A stretch of DNA of 64,000 nucleotides from JBBSUQ01 sp964389755 (GCA_964389755.1 CAYMEW010000005.1:56772-120771); one strand, 5' to 3'; shown: positions 8,299-17,255, counted from the first letter of the stretch. The notes: generated from the letters alone by a model not told the origin. Program-made: numbers and translations.

Positions 8299-8737
8299 CA
8301 CTGTCACGCGATGTTTCGGCAAGACTTTCGGCATCGAAGTTCAGGCACGTATATTCGCAGGTTCGCATTTCATCTTCCAGCCCGGTGAAATAACGGCGCA
8401 GGTTCGAGATCCCGAAATTATGCCCGACCAGCAACACATCTCCCGTTTGCGGCTGCGCCCACAAAAACTTTAGCAAAGACTGGAGGTCAGCGAGGTAAAG
8501 TTCTTCGTGAAAAGAAACATTTCCGTAATTGAGGCCCGAACACACTTCCGAAAAGGTTTGTCGGGTACGCATGGCTGAAGAACAGAAGACCTGCTCCACG
8601 CGAATGCCGTTTTGTGCGAGGTATTTTTGCATTTCCTGCGTCTGCCGGTGTCCTTTTTCGAGCAGTTTGCGATCAAAATCGCGACCCGTTTCCGATTCCT
8701 GTGCCGTTTTGGCATGTCTTAAGAGGTGAATTTTCAT
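8264..8737 (-). CDS. SixA-like histidine phosphatase
   Basis: A 157-residue member of the histidine phosphatase (phosphoglycerate mutase-like) superfamily, short SixA subgroup. Motifs are LLRHAKT with the nucleophilic His near residue 7, SSAMRTRQT with the second phosphate-pocket Arg, and LLVGHNFGISN with the second catalytic His. SixA acts on phospho-His domains in E. coli; the substrate here is unknown and several Bacteroidota have it without that pathway. I start at ATG 8737, not GTG 8752, because a near-consensus promoter box (CAAAATA on plus, 8752-8758) overlaps the longer start. It overlaps the rhomboid 3' end by 35 bases. Confidence 0.85.
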   Translation of the reverse strand: MKIHLLRHAKTAQESETGRDFDRKLLEKGHRQTQEMQKYLAQNGIRVEQVFCSSAMRTRQTFSEVCSGLNYGNVSFHEELYLADLQSLLKFLWAQPQTGDVLLVGHNFGISNLRRYFTGLEDEMRTCEYTCLNFDAESLAETSRDSATVSLRYRPEV

Positions 8738-8931
8738 GGCTTGCTTTTTCACAAAATAAAAAAAATATGCTCAGGTTCTGATTTTTAACCAACCCCGCAT
8801 CGCCAAAATTCGTTTAGTTAGGGTAATGTTATCCCGGCGTTAAGTTGCGGACGACCAAAAATAAATTGCGGGCAAAAACTTTTATCGTTAAATTGCAAAA
8901 AATATCATATATATCGAACTACAGCGGATAC

Positions 8932-9504
8932 ATGCAAATTAGCTCCGAAATACTGCATCAATGCCAGTGCAACGATCGGAAAGCAATTCGTATTCTTTTT
9001 GAATATTGCTTCAAAACGCTCATGCCCGTTTGTATTCGATATCACGCGAACGAAGAAGACGCCCGTTCTTCGCTCAATCTCGGTTTTATCAAGATCTTAA
9101 AGGCACTGCCCACGGTAGATGCTTCCGACATTAATTTCGGCGGCTGGGCCAAACGGATCATGGTTAACACGCTCATCGACGAATACCGCCGGAACAAAAA
9201 GATCCAGGGGCGCGAACTGGGCAAAGAAACCGAAGCGGAGATTGATTACCACGCGAATTCCACCGAGAACGAAGCGGAGAGCAACCTGGGTGTGGATGCC
9301 TTGCTGGGGCTCATCGCCACGCTTCCGGAGATCTCTCAAAAAGTCTTCAACCTCTATGTGATCGACGGGTATTCTCACCGGGAGATCTCAGAATTGCTCG
9401 AAATGTCCGAAGGGACCTCCAAATGGCATTTATCCAATGCAAGACGCATTTTAAAAGATAAGATCGAAAAACTCGAAAAAGTAAATCAAAGGTTGGTAAT
9501 ATGA
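8932..9504 (+). CDS. ECF-type RNA polymerase sigma factor
   Basis: A 190-residue sigma-70 family protein. Region 2 covers about residues 10-95: the RSSLNLGFIKILKAL helix and the NFGGWAKRIMVNTLIDEYRRNK segment of regions 2.2-2.4. Region 4 covers about 125-185: the LPEISQKVFNLYVIDGYSHREIS stretch and the HTH GTSKWHLSNARRILKDKI. The start is ATG 8932; the longer frame from TTG 8845 adds only a basic, non-conserved leader. The stop overlaps the start of the next gene (ATGA at 9501), so the two are translationally coupled. By position it should be controlled by that membrane protein, and may drive its own four-gene unit. Confidence 0.93.
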   Translation: MQISSEILHQCQCNDRKAIRILFEYCFKTLMPVCIRYHANEEDARSSLNLGFIKILKALPTVDASDINFGGWAKRIMVNTLIDEYRRNKKIQGRELGKETEAEIDYHANSTENEAESNLGVDALLGLIATLPEISQKVFNLYVIDGYSHREISELLEMSEGTSKWHLSNARRILKDKIEKLEKVNQRLVI

Positions 9505-10751
9505 ACTGGACCGATGCGGAAATAGATAAGTTGTTTGCGGAAAACACGACCAAACCGGTCGAGTTCCGGGAAGAATACTGGACCGAAGTAGAGTCCATGC
9601 TTCCCCCGGAGCCCGTACGCAAAACTTTTCCGTGGATCACTACAGGCATCAGTGCCTGCGTGGTCGGTGCGCTGATTACGCTATTCGTATTGCTGCGCCC
9701 GTCCGCCACACACGAAGAACTGGCCGGTGTTCGTATGGTGCGCCAGGGAATTCCGGCATCCGGACAGGCTTTCGCATCGCAGGATGAGCAAGCTGCCCTG
9801 ATCAACGACTCCGAAGAGATCCAAACCCGTTCGGAGGTTTCCAGTGCGGGATACAGGATCGCTCAAAACACGACGGGCTCCTCCCCGATTCAACGGCCGG
9901 TAGTTACTCCTTCCGTGCAAGATCCGTATTCGGTCGAATCGACCTTAGGAAGTCCGGGTAACCATGCTGCGAATACAGCTCGCCAACTGACAACGAAAAG
10001 TACGCTCCGCTTACCGGCGCCGAAACAAATCCCCGGTAATACACAAGCTGAAACCGACCGAACGACACTTCACGACATCGGCCGGCTTCCCGCCCTCGCA
10101 CTTCAGGTAAGTCCGAGCGGAACTCCCGCAGCGGCACCGATACTTCCGGTTGTACGGCGACGCATCAATTTATACGCTGACCTGGGCATCGGACTCGGGC
10201 GTTCACTGATGAGCCAGGGTGACGAACTGACCAAGAACGTGAGTCTTTCGGCCGGTGCAGACTTCCCGGTCGGGAAACGCACGGCGTTCAGTGCCGGAGC
10301 CGGCTTTACGACGATCAGCTATAACAATCTCGAGATCAATGAGTCCACAACGCATTATGGTTTCGGGAAAGTGAATTATCGCAATAAATTCCGTTACAAA
10401 GAACTCTACCTGGCTCAAACGCCTTTACAGTTCACATTCTATGCAAAACGCAGCGCTTTTCAGCTGCTACTTACGCCTGGTTACCTCATCCAGACGAAAA
10501 TGAAATATACCTATTACGAAAATGACCAGGAACTGGAACGAACCGTTATCTACGGTGAAACCCACGGACTGGATCGCTTTTCGTTACAGGCGGGCATCGG
10601 GTATCGGTACCTGCTTACGGCAAACTTCGAGATCGGTCTGCGCTGCCAGTCCGAACTGTTGCAAAACATTTCCAACGGCGGAGCTTCCGCAGCCTCCAAT
10701 AGCTTCCCAATTCAGGGCCAGCTATTCTTACGAAAAAAATTAGCATTTTAA
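9501..10751 (+). CDS. trans-envelope protein: anti-sigma-like N-terminus, TM, linker and outer-membrane beta-barrel
   Basis: A 416-residue protein with an unusual plan. Residues 1-45 are acidic and soluble (MNWTDAEIDKLFAENTTKPV...), placed where an anti-sigma domain would be. Residues 46-68 are a clear TM helix (WITTGISACVVGALITLFVLL). Residues 70-215 are a Pro/Gln/Thr-rich, low-complexity linker. Residues 218-416 read as an eight-strand-type beta-barrel (INLYADLGIGLGRSLMS..., alternating strands, ending QLFLRKKLAF with terminal Phe). The start overlaps the sigma gene, which suggests a sensor/anti-sigma role. One polypeptide touching cytosol, periplasm and outer membrane is inferred from sequence only. 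The next gene's ATG follows the stop directly. Confidence 0.8.
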   Translation: MNWTDAEIDKLFAENTTKPVEFREEYWTEVESMLPPEPVRKTFPWITTGISACVVGALITLFVLLRPSATHEELAGVRMVRQGIPASGQAFASQDEQAALINDSEEIQTRSEVSSAGYRIAQNTTGSSPIQRPVVTPSVQDPYSVESTLGSPGNHAANTARQLTTKSTLRLPAPKQIPGNTQAETDRTTLHDIGRLPALALQVSPSGTPAAAPILPVVRRRINLYADLGIGLGRSLMSQGDELTKNVSLSAGADFPVGKRTAFSAGAGFTTISYNNLEINESTTHYGFGKVNYRNKFRYKELYLAQTPLQFTFYAKRSAFQLLLTPGYLIQTKMKYTYYENDQELERTVIYGETHGLDRFSLQAGIGYRYLLTANFEIGLRCQSELLQNISNGGASAASNSFPIQGQLFLRKKLAF

Positions 10752-11822
10752 ATGAAGTATTTTTACCTGATATTCGGATTTACGCTCTTGCTTCTCTCCT
10801 GTAAGAAGCACGAAGTGCATGAGCTTCCGGCCAATAATGAGTATGTTTTTTCTGCCATCGGGACCTTTGACGGAGAAGATGTTTCGCTGATCGCCGGAGA
10901 AAAGGGATTTTACATGTACCCGCTGAATGCACCTGTTAACAATGTCGATATCTGCGGAGGACGTCTTTCCAATGGTGATGAAGAAATCGAACTGTACATT
11001 TACGACGGCAATATCCTGATGGAAAACAGCGGGTTTGATCTGCAGGAGGGCGATACGATCAAGTACGGCTTTCAGAGCAGCGGTAATTATGCCGTCTTCA
11101 CGAACAATGCACTCACGAATTTTGATGGTATCGAAACGATCAACTGGTATATCAACGGAGAGAATCGCGGCACAAACAATGTCATGATCTCCGAACCCGG
11201 TTTGTATCACGTCAGCCCGGTGATTACGTTTTCCAACGGGTATTCGTATAAATTGGACAACAACCTGTTGCTCGGTTTCAAAGATCCCAATTCCGTGGGG
11301 ATTTACCACACTTCGACCGAAGCAGGAGCGCTCACAGCTTCCCTGAACGTACAGGGTTCGCAACCTGCCGCAGTGCGCTGGTATGTAGATGATCAATTGA
11401 TCAGTGAAGACCTCTCGCTCAACACCTCCGTTTCCGCCGGAAAACACGTTTTGAAAGCCGATTACACGCTTCAGGACGGTACCGTAAGTTACGAGTCGAT
11501 CCTCTTTGATACGGAACACAACTTTTTCAAAAGCAGTGATTTCTCCGCATTTAAAACGGGGCTGTCAAATGTAAACCCGCAGGATTATACCGTACACGTC
11601 GTTTATCGTCGGGACGGTAAAGAATACCGTTCGGATCTCGATGCCACGAACCTGGCGGCGTACACCCTGAAAATGTCGGATCTGCAATATTATCAACAGT
11701 CCGCAGACGGACATGCGATCCTGAAAGCAAGTTGTGAACTCAATTGCCTGATGCGCGAAACCGACGGTGCCTCTTCCGTTCCGCTGCACCTGAAGTGTAA
11801 GCTGGCATTCCGAATTCCATAA
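10752..11822 (+). CDS. surface/periplasmic lipoprotein of the sigma-barrel unit
   Basis: A 356-residue lipoprotein, function unknown. The signal peptide is MKYFYLIFGFTLLLLSC with lipobox Cys17; the mature part begins KKHEVHELP. Residues 120-290 contain two Ig/PKD-like repeats (WYINGENRGTNN..., VRWYVDDQLISEDL...), typical of extracellular spacer domains. The last about 90 residues (FSAFKTGLSNVNP...CELNC...) resemble the C-terminus of the lipoprotein at 43771, which also shares the KHEV start. It begins immediately after the stop of the barrel gene, so it very probably belongs to the same transcript and is regulated by the sigma factor at 8932. Confidence 0.8.
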   Translation: MKYFYLIFGFTLLLLSCKKHEVHELPANNEYVFSAIGTFDGEDVSLIAGEKGFYMYPLNAPVNNVDICGGRLSNGDEEIELYIYDGNILMENSGFDLQEGDTIKYGFQSSGNYAVFTNNALTNFDGIETINWYINGENRGTNNVMISEPGLYHVSPVITFSNGYSYKLDNNLLLGFKDPNSVGIYHTSTEAGALTASLNVQGSQPAAVRWYVDDQLISEDLSLNTSVSAGKHVLKADYTLQDGTVSYESILFDTEHNFFKSSDFSAFKTGLSNVNPQDYTVHVVYRRDGKEYRSDLDATNLAAYTLKMSDLQYYQQSADGHAILKASCELNCLMRETDGASSVPLHLKCKLAFRIP

Positions 11823-11831
11823 ACCCATTCT

Positions 11832-12923
11832 ATGAAAACACACTTACTACTCTTCGGCGCAGGTTTCCTGGTGTCGTTAACAGGCGTGGCGCAAGTCAGC
11901 ATCGATCAAAACTCGTTCCCGGACGCCGGCGAATCATCGATCTTCAGTACTTCGAACGAACTGCAAATCGATTTCAGTTCTACCGGAGCCAATTATACCT
12001 GGGACTATACGTCACTTACGCCGGCTGCACAGGAAACAGTGAATTATTCGGGTCCGGGCGACCTTTCCGGCCTGGCTTCCATCCTGTTCGGTTCCTTTGC
12101 TCCCACGCAGTACAAGATCACTTTCTTTATGCCTTATGCAGATCTGCCGATCGACCAACTCGGTGCTTTTCTGCCCATCCCGATCAATGATGTAAACGTG
12201 TATCACCGCAAGACGGCTGACTCCCTGACACAAACAGGGTATTCCTTCGATTTTTCGGGAACCGTTGTCGCATTCCGCTCGGACACAATCGAAAAAGTGT
12301 ACGATTTTCCATTGAATTACGGCGACAGCTATGCATCACGCGGGTTTACAGAGATGAACCTCAACCCAATCATGAACATCATCTGGAGGCAGTATCGGCA
12401 ACGCGCCTCCGAAGTCGATGGCTGGGGACAGATCTCAACGCCTTACGGTACTTTTGATGCGCTCCGCATACACCATACGATCCACGAACTCGACTCGATC
12501 TACGCAAACCTTGGTGGCGGCGGTACCTGGCTCCCGCTTACCGTGCCGGTCACACATCTCTACGAATGGCGGACGCCATCCGAAAACGAAGCGATCCTGT
12601 CTATCCAAACGAATGAGATCGCAGGGAACGAACAGGTAACCCGTGTAAAGTACCGCGACAACCAGCAATGGCTTTCGATTCCGGAAAAGAACCCTTCACA
12701 AACGCAGCTCTATCCGAACCCGGCGCGGGACGCACTGTACCTCATTCCGGTTGAGAACGGTAACTGCAGTCTTTACGGAGCGGACGGACGTTTAATTCTT
12801 CATCGAAATGTCGCCGCTTTCGAAACGGTGAGTTTTGAACTGAAAGGACTTCCGGCGGGAACCTACCTGCTCGAATTGAAAAGTAACTCCGGAACAGAGG
12901 TTCACCGGGTCGTGCATTTGTAA
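11832..12923 (+). CDS. secreted protein with T9SS type A sorting domain
   Basis: A 363-residue secreted protein. It has a signal peptide (MKTHLLLFGAGFLVSLTGVAQ), then about 260 residues of beta-rich sequence with no domain I can name (TWDYTSLTPAAQETVNY..., WGQISTPYGTFDALRIHH...). It ends with a type A C-terminal sorting domain: LYPNPARDALYLIP, then SLYGADGRLILHR, then LKGLPAGTYLLELKS. The type IX system should export it, then anchor it at the surface or release it. The gene starts 9 bases after the lipoprotein gene, so it is the fourth member of the sigma/barrel unit and a likely output of that system. Confidence 0.88.
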   Translation: MKTHLLLFGAGFLVSLTGVAQVSIDQNSFPDAGESSIFSTSNELQIDFSSTGANYTWDYTSLTPAAQETVNYSGPGDLSGLASILFGSFAPTQYKITFFMPYADLPIDQLGAFLPIPINDVNVYHRKTADSLTQTGYSFDFSGTVVAFRSDTIEKVYDFPLNYGDSYASRGFTEMNLNPIMNIIWRQYRQRASEVDGWGQISTPYGTFDALRIHHTIHELDSIYANLGGGGTWLPLTVPVTHLYEWRTPSENEAILSIQTNEIAGNEQVTRVKYRDNQQWLSIPEKNPSQTQLYPNPARDALYLIPVENGNCSLYGADGRLILHRNVAAFETVSFELKGLPAGTYLLELKSNSGTEVHRVVHL

Positions 12924-13007
12924 TTCAGGTCGCAGAGTGATCTAACTCTTTCATTCACCTCAGAGCCGGGGAACAGTGGATTTTACACCAAACTCCGTTA
13001 TTTAGCG

Positions 13008-13015
13008 TATCTTTG
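13008..13015 (+). promoter_or_regulatory. -7 box of rnpB
   Basis: TATCTTTG lies 4 bases before the inferred 5' end of RNase P RNA, exactly where a Bacteroidota -7 box should be. Confidence 0.8.
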
Positions 13016-13019
13016 CACA

Positions 13020-13402
13020 AAGGCAAATCAGCCTGTCGCGGCTGGCTTGTTCAGTCGAGGAAAGTCCGGGCAGTGCAGAGCATCGTACTTCCTAACGGGA
13101 AGGATTCGCCGCATGGCGGATACAGAAAGTGCCGCAGAAAGGAAAACTACCATCGGGGACATTGCCTTGCAATGCTTCGGTGGAAAAGGTGAAAAGGTGA
13201 GGTAAGAGCTCACCGGTCGTGCGGTGACGTACGGCGCAAGGTAAACCTTACGAACTGAAAGACCATGTATACCGGGGCCCGAGGGTTGCTCGCCCGATCC
13301 CGGAGGGTAGGTCGATAGATCCTGTCGGTGACGGCAGGGCCAGATAAATGACAGGCATCCGTCGTTTGGCGGAGTACAGAACCCGGCTTATGATTTGCCT
13401 TT
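13020..13402 (+). ncRNA. rnpB: RNase P RNA, bacterial type A
   Basis: The catalytic RNA that trims tRNA 5' leaders. Helix P1 is AGGCAAATCA (13021-13030) paired with TGATTTGCCT (13391-13400). The universal core is present: GAGGAAAGTCCGGGC near 13058 and the partner strand ACAGAACCCGGCTTA near 13376, plus GGTAAACC and the GAGGGTTGCT region. A T-rich tract directly after P1 serves as the terminator. The -7 box at 13008-13015 fits the 5' end. It is monocistronic, between a T9SS cargo gene and a minus-strand membrane protein gene. Confidence 0.97.
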
Positions 13403-13418
13403 TTTTCTTTTTTCTCAC

Positions 13419-13886
13419 TCAGGCTGCCTGGAGCGCCGTTCTGAGGATCATTTCTGGAAGGATTTGCTTTTTGGAATTGCGCGTGATCACGAAAACGGTG
13501 TAATTTTTTCCGTCGTAATTGTAACGTACGGAGGTAAAATTGAACAGCAACATATTAGACGAGACCACGGTTCGCACACACTGGATGGATCCGACCTGGA
13601 TCTTTGTAAAAAGCGATTGAAAAATGATCGTATCCCCTTTGATGGAAATGCTTGAAAGATGACTGTAAAACACGCCTATGAGAAAGATCACGGCAATATC
13701 TGTTGCTGCGAAGAGCAGGAATTTTTCATCAAATCCGTTTAGAACCAGGAACGCCATCGGCAATAACACCGAAAGGGCAAATAGCAACACAAATGATATA
13801 AAAATAAACCGGAAAGCCCTGCGCGAGATAATATCTACCCGTTCATTTTTACTCAACTGATGCTTCAGTTTTTCAAATGCAGTCAT
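13419..13886 (-). CDS. two-TM membrane protein, unknown function
   Basis: A 155-residue protein. The first 25 residues are soluble and charged (MTAFEKLKHQLSKNERVDII), followed by two hydrophobic segments at about 27-50 and 58-77. Residues 80-155 are beta-strand rich (SISIKGDTIIFQSLFTKIQVGSIQ...NYDGKNYTVFVITRN), resembling the small PH-like domains often found after two TM helices in bacteria; that is inference from layout. No close family recognised. It stands alone, with rnpB convergent on one side and about 115 bases of AT-rich sequence before the next minus-strand gene. Confidence 0.65.
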   Translation of the reverse strand: MTAFEKLKHQLSKNERVDIISRRAFRFIFISFVLLFALSVLLPMAFLVLNGFDEKFLLFAATDIAVIFLIGVFYSHLSSISIKGDTIIFQSLFTKIQVGSIQCVRTVVSSNMLLFNFTSVRYNYDGKNYTVFVITRNSKKQILPEMILRTALQAA

Positions 13887-14001
13887 AGTAATAGTTAGTT
13901 TTCAAAAGTTTCATTCTAAAAGTAGGGCAGCACAAACTAATTAGCAAGTTTGAATAACCCGATTTACCATAGTCCGGTTCTCATCGATCAAAATCCGGTT
14001 T

Positions 14002-14970
14002 TCACTGAGCATTCACAAGTGTATCATTTACCGTAAGCTCGTAAAAATGGTGTTTTGTTTTGAGCAGGTAAGCACTGATCGCCTCCAGATCGTCGCGGCT
14101 CTCGAGGTATGATTTACGGCGTCTTACTTCGGAAGTCGTGAATACACCGTGTTCCATACGCAGGCGATAGGCCGCTCTGACGCTGAGCATATATTTCAGG
14201 AATGCTTTGGCGGTCGTGTAATTCGGTGCAGTTGCCAGGATTCCGGCACACACATAATTATTGATCGCGCCGAGTCGCCGCTGATTCGGATAAGTAACCC
14301 GGGACAGGTCGAAGCCCTGTTTTGCATAAAAGCCGGAATACAGGCCAAAGTATACGCCAGGGATGTGGAGTGAATCACGGAGCCCGTTCTCGTAGTTGCG
14401 TTTGAAATTCCGGATCCAGCCGTCTGCATGGGAAAACTTCTTTTTGACGACGATGTTGGTCACGAAGGGAACCAGTTGTTTTTGAGCAACATCCGCCGGG
14501 CGCCACAGGTGGGCAAGATGTGCATAGGTCAGTTCATCATAGGTTGTGAGTGCCGACAGGCTGTCTGCTCCCCGGTAAAATACATACGGATCTTTTGCAA
14601 TGGCAAAAAGGTCATTTTCCGCCGTTACGTATTTCTTATTCAACAATTTCGGAAAAGGATTCTCTGAAAATGCAAAAAAGGGATTTGTATTCTGAAGTTC
14701 ACAGATATCAACCATGTTGCTGCAAACCACGAGATCAGCAAAGGGATCGGTCGTATAGGAAAAGTCCAGGGAGTCCCACTTAGCAGAAATAAGTTTTACG
14801 CGCACGCCCTGTTCTCTTTCAAAACTTCGGATCCAGGAAGTATCGCGCTGGTCCAGGAAATCCGTATACACGCGCAGCGTCACATTTTCGGGTTTCCGGG
14901 CGAAGTGCACATTGCATCCCGCCAGGAACACAAAACTCCATATCCACAAGTTCAGGTAAACGCTTTTCAC
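14002..14970 (-). CDS. orphan solute-binding lipoprotein (iron-type SBP-like)
   Basis: A 322-residue periplasmic binding protein of the extracellular solute-binding fold (SBP_bac_6/8-like, the class that includes Fe3+ and spermidine binders). The signal peptide ends at lipobox Cys19 (FVFLAGC). It starts with VTLRVYTDFLDQRDTSWIRSF, the usual first strand and helix, and contains FADLVVCSNMVDICEL and, late, APNYTTAKAFLKYML, the characteristic 'A..FL.yml' helix. No permease or ATPase gene is adjacent. A TATCTTTG box (14975-14982, minus) lies 4 bases before the GTG start, so the mRNA may be leaderless. Ligand unknown. Confidence 0.75.
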   Translation of the reverse strand: MKSVYLNLWIWSFVFLAGCNVHFARKPENVTLRVYTDFLDQRDTSWIRSFEREQGVRVKLISAKWDSLDFSYTTDPFADLVVCSNMVDICELQNTNPFFAFSENPFPKLLNKKYVTAENDLFAIAKDPYVFYRGADSLSALTTYDELTYAHLAHLWRPADVAQKQLVPFVTNIVVKKKFSHADGWIRNFKRNYENGLRDSLHIPGVYFGLYSGFYAKQGFDLSRVTYPNQRRLGAINNYVCAGILATAPNYTTAKAFLKYMLSVRAAYRLRMEHGVFTTSEVRRRKSYLESRDDLEAISAYLLKTKHHFYELTVNDTLVNAQ

Positions 14971-14974
14971 AAAA

Positions 14975-14982
14975 CAAAGATA
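14975..14982 (-). promoter_or_regulatory. -7 box for the solute-binding protein gene
   Basis: TATCTTTG on the minus strand matches TAnnTTTG. It leaves only 4 bases before the GTG start. Confidence 0.6.
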
Positions 14983-15094
14983 TAATAACGGCCGTTCGAT
15001 CGGTCGAATTTTATCGGAATTTCATCCGAAGGAAGTTTCGGTAAACGCGCGCGAATCCGTCGGCATTCTGATGCATTACTCCCATTATATGTCG

Positions 15095-15102
15095 TACTTT
15101 TG
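15095..15102 (+). promoter_or_regulatory. -7 box for the HEAT-like protein gene
   Basis: TACTTTTG matches TAnnTTTG and lies 16 bases before GTG 15119. It sits inside the longest reading frame, which rules against the upstream ATG at 15071. Confidence 0.65.
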
Positions 15103-15118
15103 CATAAAAACAACGGAC

Positions 15119-15727
15119 GTGTCAGATTCAACAAAAACGGAAAAACAACGCAAATTGAAAATGAAGGCCTTTCTCGACGATATTCGTACGGGAAATGAAG
15201 CGAAAGTGAGCAGCGGACTAAAAGGATTGCAGGCGCACGGAGATGCCAGCGTGCTTCCGGCACTCATTTCGGTACTGGACACCGCTGAAATCTCGGAAAA
15301 ATCGCGTGAAGAGATCCTGGATTTTTTCCGGAGCCTGAAAGACACGACGGCCGTACCGGTACTTATTGAACTATTGCGTGACGATCATTTCCCGGATCAG
15401 CGACAGGCTTTACTTTCTACTTTGTGGGCTACCAAACTTAATTTTACGCCTTACATTTCGGATTTCGTGGGAATTGCCGTGGAAGGCGATTTTATGGAAA
15501 CGCTCGAATGCCTGACGATCCTCGAGAACCTGGAGGGTCCGTTTGAGGAACGCCACATTCTCGAGGCACAATTGTTTCTTAAAGAATACCTCGAAAGTAC
15601 CGAACCGAAAGAAGAGCAAAAAGCAAAACTGATCAGTGAAATTGCACTGTTATTGCGCGACTGGGATCAGAATATTGCCGACGAGGGCTTTATCAACTAC
15701 GAAGAGTTCGAAGAGGACGAGGACTAA
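15119..15727 (+). CDS. HEAT-repeat-like cytosolic protein
   Basis: A 202-residue, acidic, all-helical protein. Helical pairs such as GDASVLPALISVLDTAEIS, TTAVPVLIELLRDDHFPDQ and RQALLSTLWATKLNFTPYI resemble HEAT/armadillo repeats. The C-terminus is strongly acidic (NYEEFEEDED). I start at GTG 15119 because the promoter box at 15095-15102 overlaps the longer frame; ATG 15161 is another option. HEAT proteins usually serve as scaffolds; no partner is visible. The next gene, a GT-C type membrane protein, follows on the same strand after 65 bases. Confidence 0.75.
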   Translation: MSDSTKTEKQRKLKMKAFLDDIRTGNEAKVSSGLKGLQAHGDASVLPALISVLDTAEISEKSREEILDFFRSLKDTTAVPVLIELLRDDHFPDQRQALLSTLWATKLNFTPYISDFVGIAVEGDFMETLECLTILENLEGPFEERHILEAQLFLKEYLESTEPKEEQKAKLISEIALLLRDWDQNIADEGFINYEEFEEDED

Positions 15728-15792
15728 AAACCACTTTTATTTCGCTGCTTTTGAGCGATTGTGTATTTTCACGGAAATAAATCAAGTTTCCA

Positions 15793-17217
15793 GTGACACA
15801 AAATGCCCGGAATTCCGGCAATAAGCAACAGTTTCTCTACGGAATCCTTTTCGTGCTTGCATTCTGCTATGTGCTGATCCGCGCTTTTACAGTGGGTGTG
15901 ACTTACGATGAGTCCTGGACACTTCGGGAGATCGTACCCGGCTCATTTTATTCCATTGTTCGTTTCGATTACGTAGAGGCCAACAACCACGTTCTGAATT
16001 CTCTTTTGATCAAGTCACTGCAAAGTATCGGTTTAAAATCACTGTTTTTTGCCCGCCTGCCAAATGTGCTTGCATTCATTGGTTTTTCGCTATTTTCAAT
16101 GAAAATCTGCCGGAATTTCACCCAATCTAAGATCGGGCTGCTGTGTTTCGTTCTCCTGCTCTTCAACCCCTTTGCCGTCGAATTCTTTTCCCTGGCACGC
16201 GGGTATGGTATTTCGCTGTGTTTTATGTCCGGTTCATTGTATTACCTTCAATTAAGTTTTAAAAACGGGCATTCCAAATACCAGTACCTGGCCCTGAGCT
16301 GCGCGGCACTTTCTGTGTATGCGGGTTTCTCCATGATGAACTATTACATTGTACTGTTCGGGGTACTGGTGTTGCTCGGGCTGTACCGGCGGCGAAAACT
16401 CCCTTATTACCTGTGGCTGACATTGATCACCGGAATACTCGCACTGATCTGTTACGAACCGGTTCGCAAACTGGTCACAAAGGACCGGCTGACCTTTGGA
16501 GGAACTGATAATATTTATTCGGACACCTTCGTTTCGATGGCGCGCAACTTCCTTTTCACCCACGAAAACGAGCCATACGTTTACTGGTTCACCACGCTTT
16601 TCCTGGTGATCCTCGGGTCACTGATCCTCGTTTCACTCGTTAAAAAACGAGTTACTGCCGATTTCTATACGGCCATATTGATCCTGTTCGGAATCAGCCT
16701 GCTTTCCACGATCGTGCAGTTCTACGTATTGGGCACCTATTACCTCGTTGAACGCACGGCCCTGTTCCTTTTCGTACTGGCAGTGCTCGTCGCTGCCCTT
16801 TCACTGGATCGACTGCCGCGCGGTGCCGTTCTTCGCTATTCGACACTGTTGCTGTCCGTCGTTTATTTTTCCTACTTCCTGTACCGGGCGAATTTTAACA
16901 AGGCGCTCACCTGGGATTACGAATACCGCACCGAATACATCCTGGATTACCTGAACGAACGGGCAAAAGCCACACATACGCGTTACACGGTCAACTACGA
17001 CTGGGTATTCAACAGTTCGGTCAAATATTACCTACAAACAAAGGATTATCCACATCTCGCACGACCGGAAGATCAAATTGATGGCCCGGCTTACTTCATT
17101 GCACTTGACCGCGGATTAGAATACGTCATGCTGTTCGAAATTCCGCCCGACCTACGCGAGAAGCGCCCCGAACTGGCTTTTGAAAAGGATCACATTTACG
17201 TGTATCGGACGAAGTAG
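15793..17217 (+). CDS. GT-C type membrane glycosyltransferase-like protein
   Basis: A 474-residue polytopic protein with about ten TM segments. The first periplasmic loop carries VTYDESWTLREIV, an acidic motif in the place of the catalytic Asp/Glu of GT-C transferases (PMT_2/GT39 and ArnT-like), followed by EANNHVLNSLL, a NNHxL pattern seen in many Bacteroidota members. The C-terminal 100 residues are a soluble periplasmic part (EYRTEYILDYLNERAKAT...). It probably transfers a sugar from a polyprenyl-phosphate donor; donor and acceptor unknown. It starts at GTG, with no ATG nearby in a better position. It is convergent with sufD across a terminator. Confidence 0.75.
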   Translation: MTQNARNSGNKQQFLYGILFVLAFCYVLIRAFTVGVTYDESWTLREIVPGSFYSIVRFDYVEANNHVLNSLLIKSLQSIGLKSLFFARLPNVLAFIGFSLFSMKICRNFTQSKIGLLCFVLLLFNPFAVEFFSLARGYGISLCFMSGSLYYLQLSFKNGHSKYQYLALSCAALSVYAGFSMMNYYIVLFGVLVLLGLYRRRKLPYYLWLTLITGILALICYEPVRKLVTKDRLTFGGTDNIYSDTFVSMARNFLFTHENEPYVYWFTTLFLVILGSLILVSLVKKRVTADFYTAILILFGISLLSTIVQFYVLGTYYLVERTALFLFVLAVLVAALSLDRLPRGAVLRYSTLLLSVVYFSYFLYRANFNKALTWDYEYRTEYILDYLNERAKATHTRYTVNYDWVFNSSVKYYLQTKDYPHLARPEDQIDGPAYFIALDRGLEYVMLFEIPPDLREKRPELAFEKDHIYVYRTK

Positions 17218-17228
17218 ATCGAAACAAA

Positions 17229-17255
17229 AAAGCGTCTACCACCGGTAAACGCTTT
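17229..17255. terminator. bidirectional terminator hairpin
   Basis: AAAGCGT (17229-17235) pairs with ACGCTTT (17249-17255), with an inner TACC/GGTA pair, between two convergent genes. A-rich on the left and T-rich on the right, so it can work in either direction. Confidence 0.7.
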
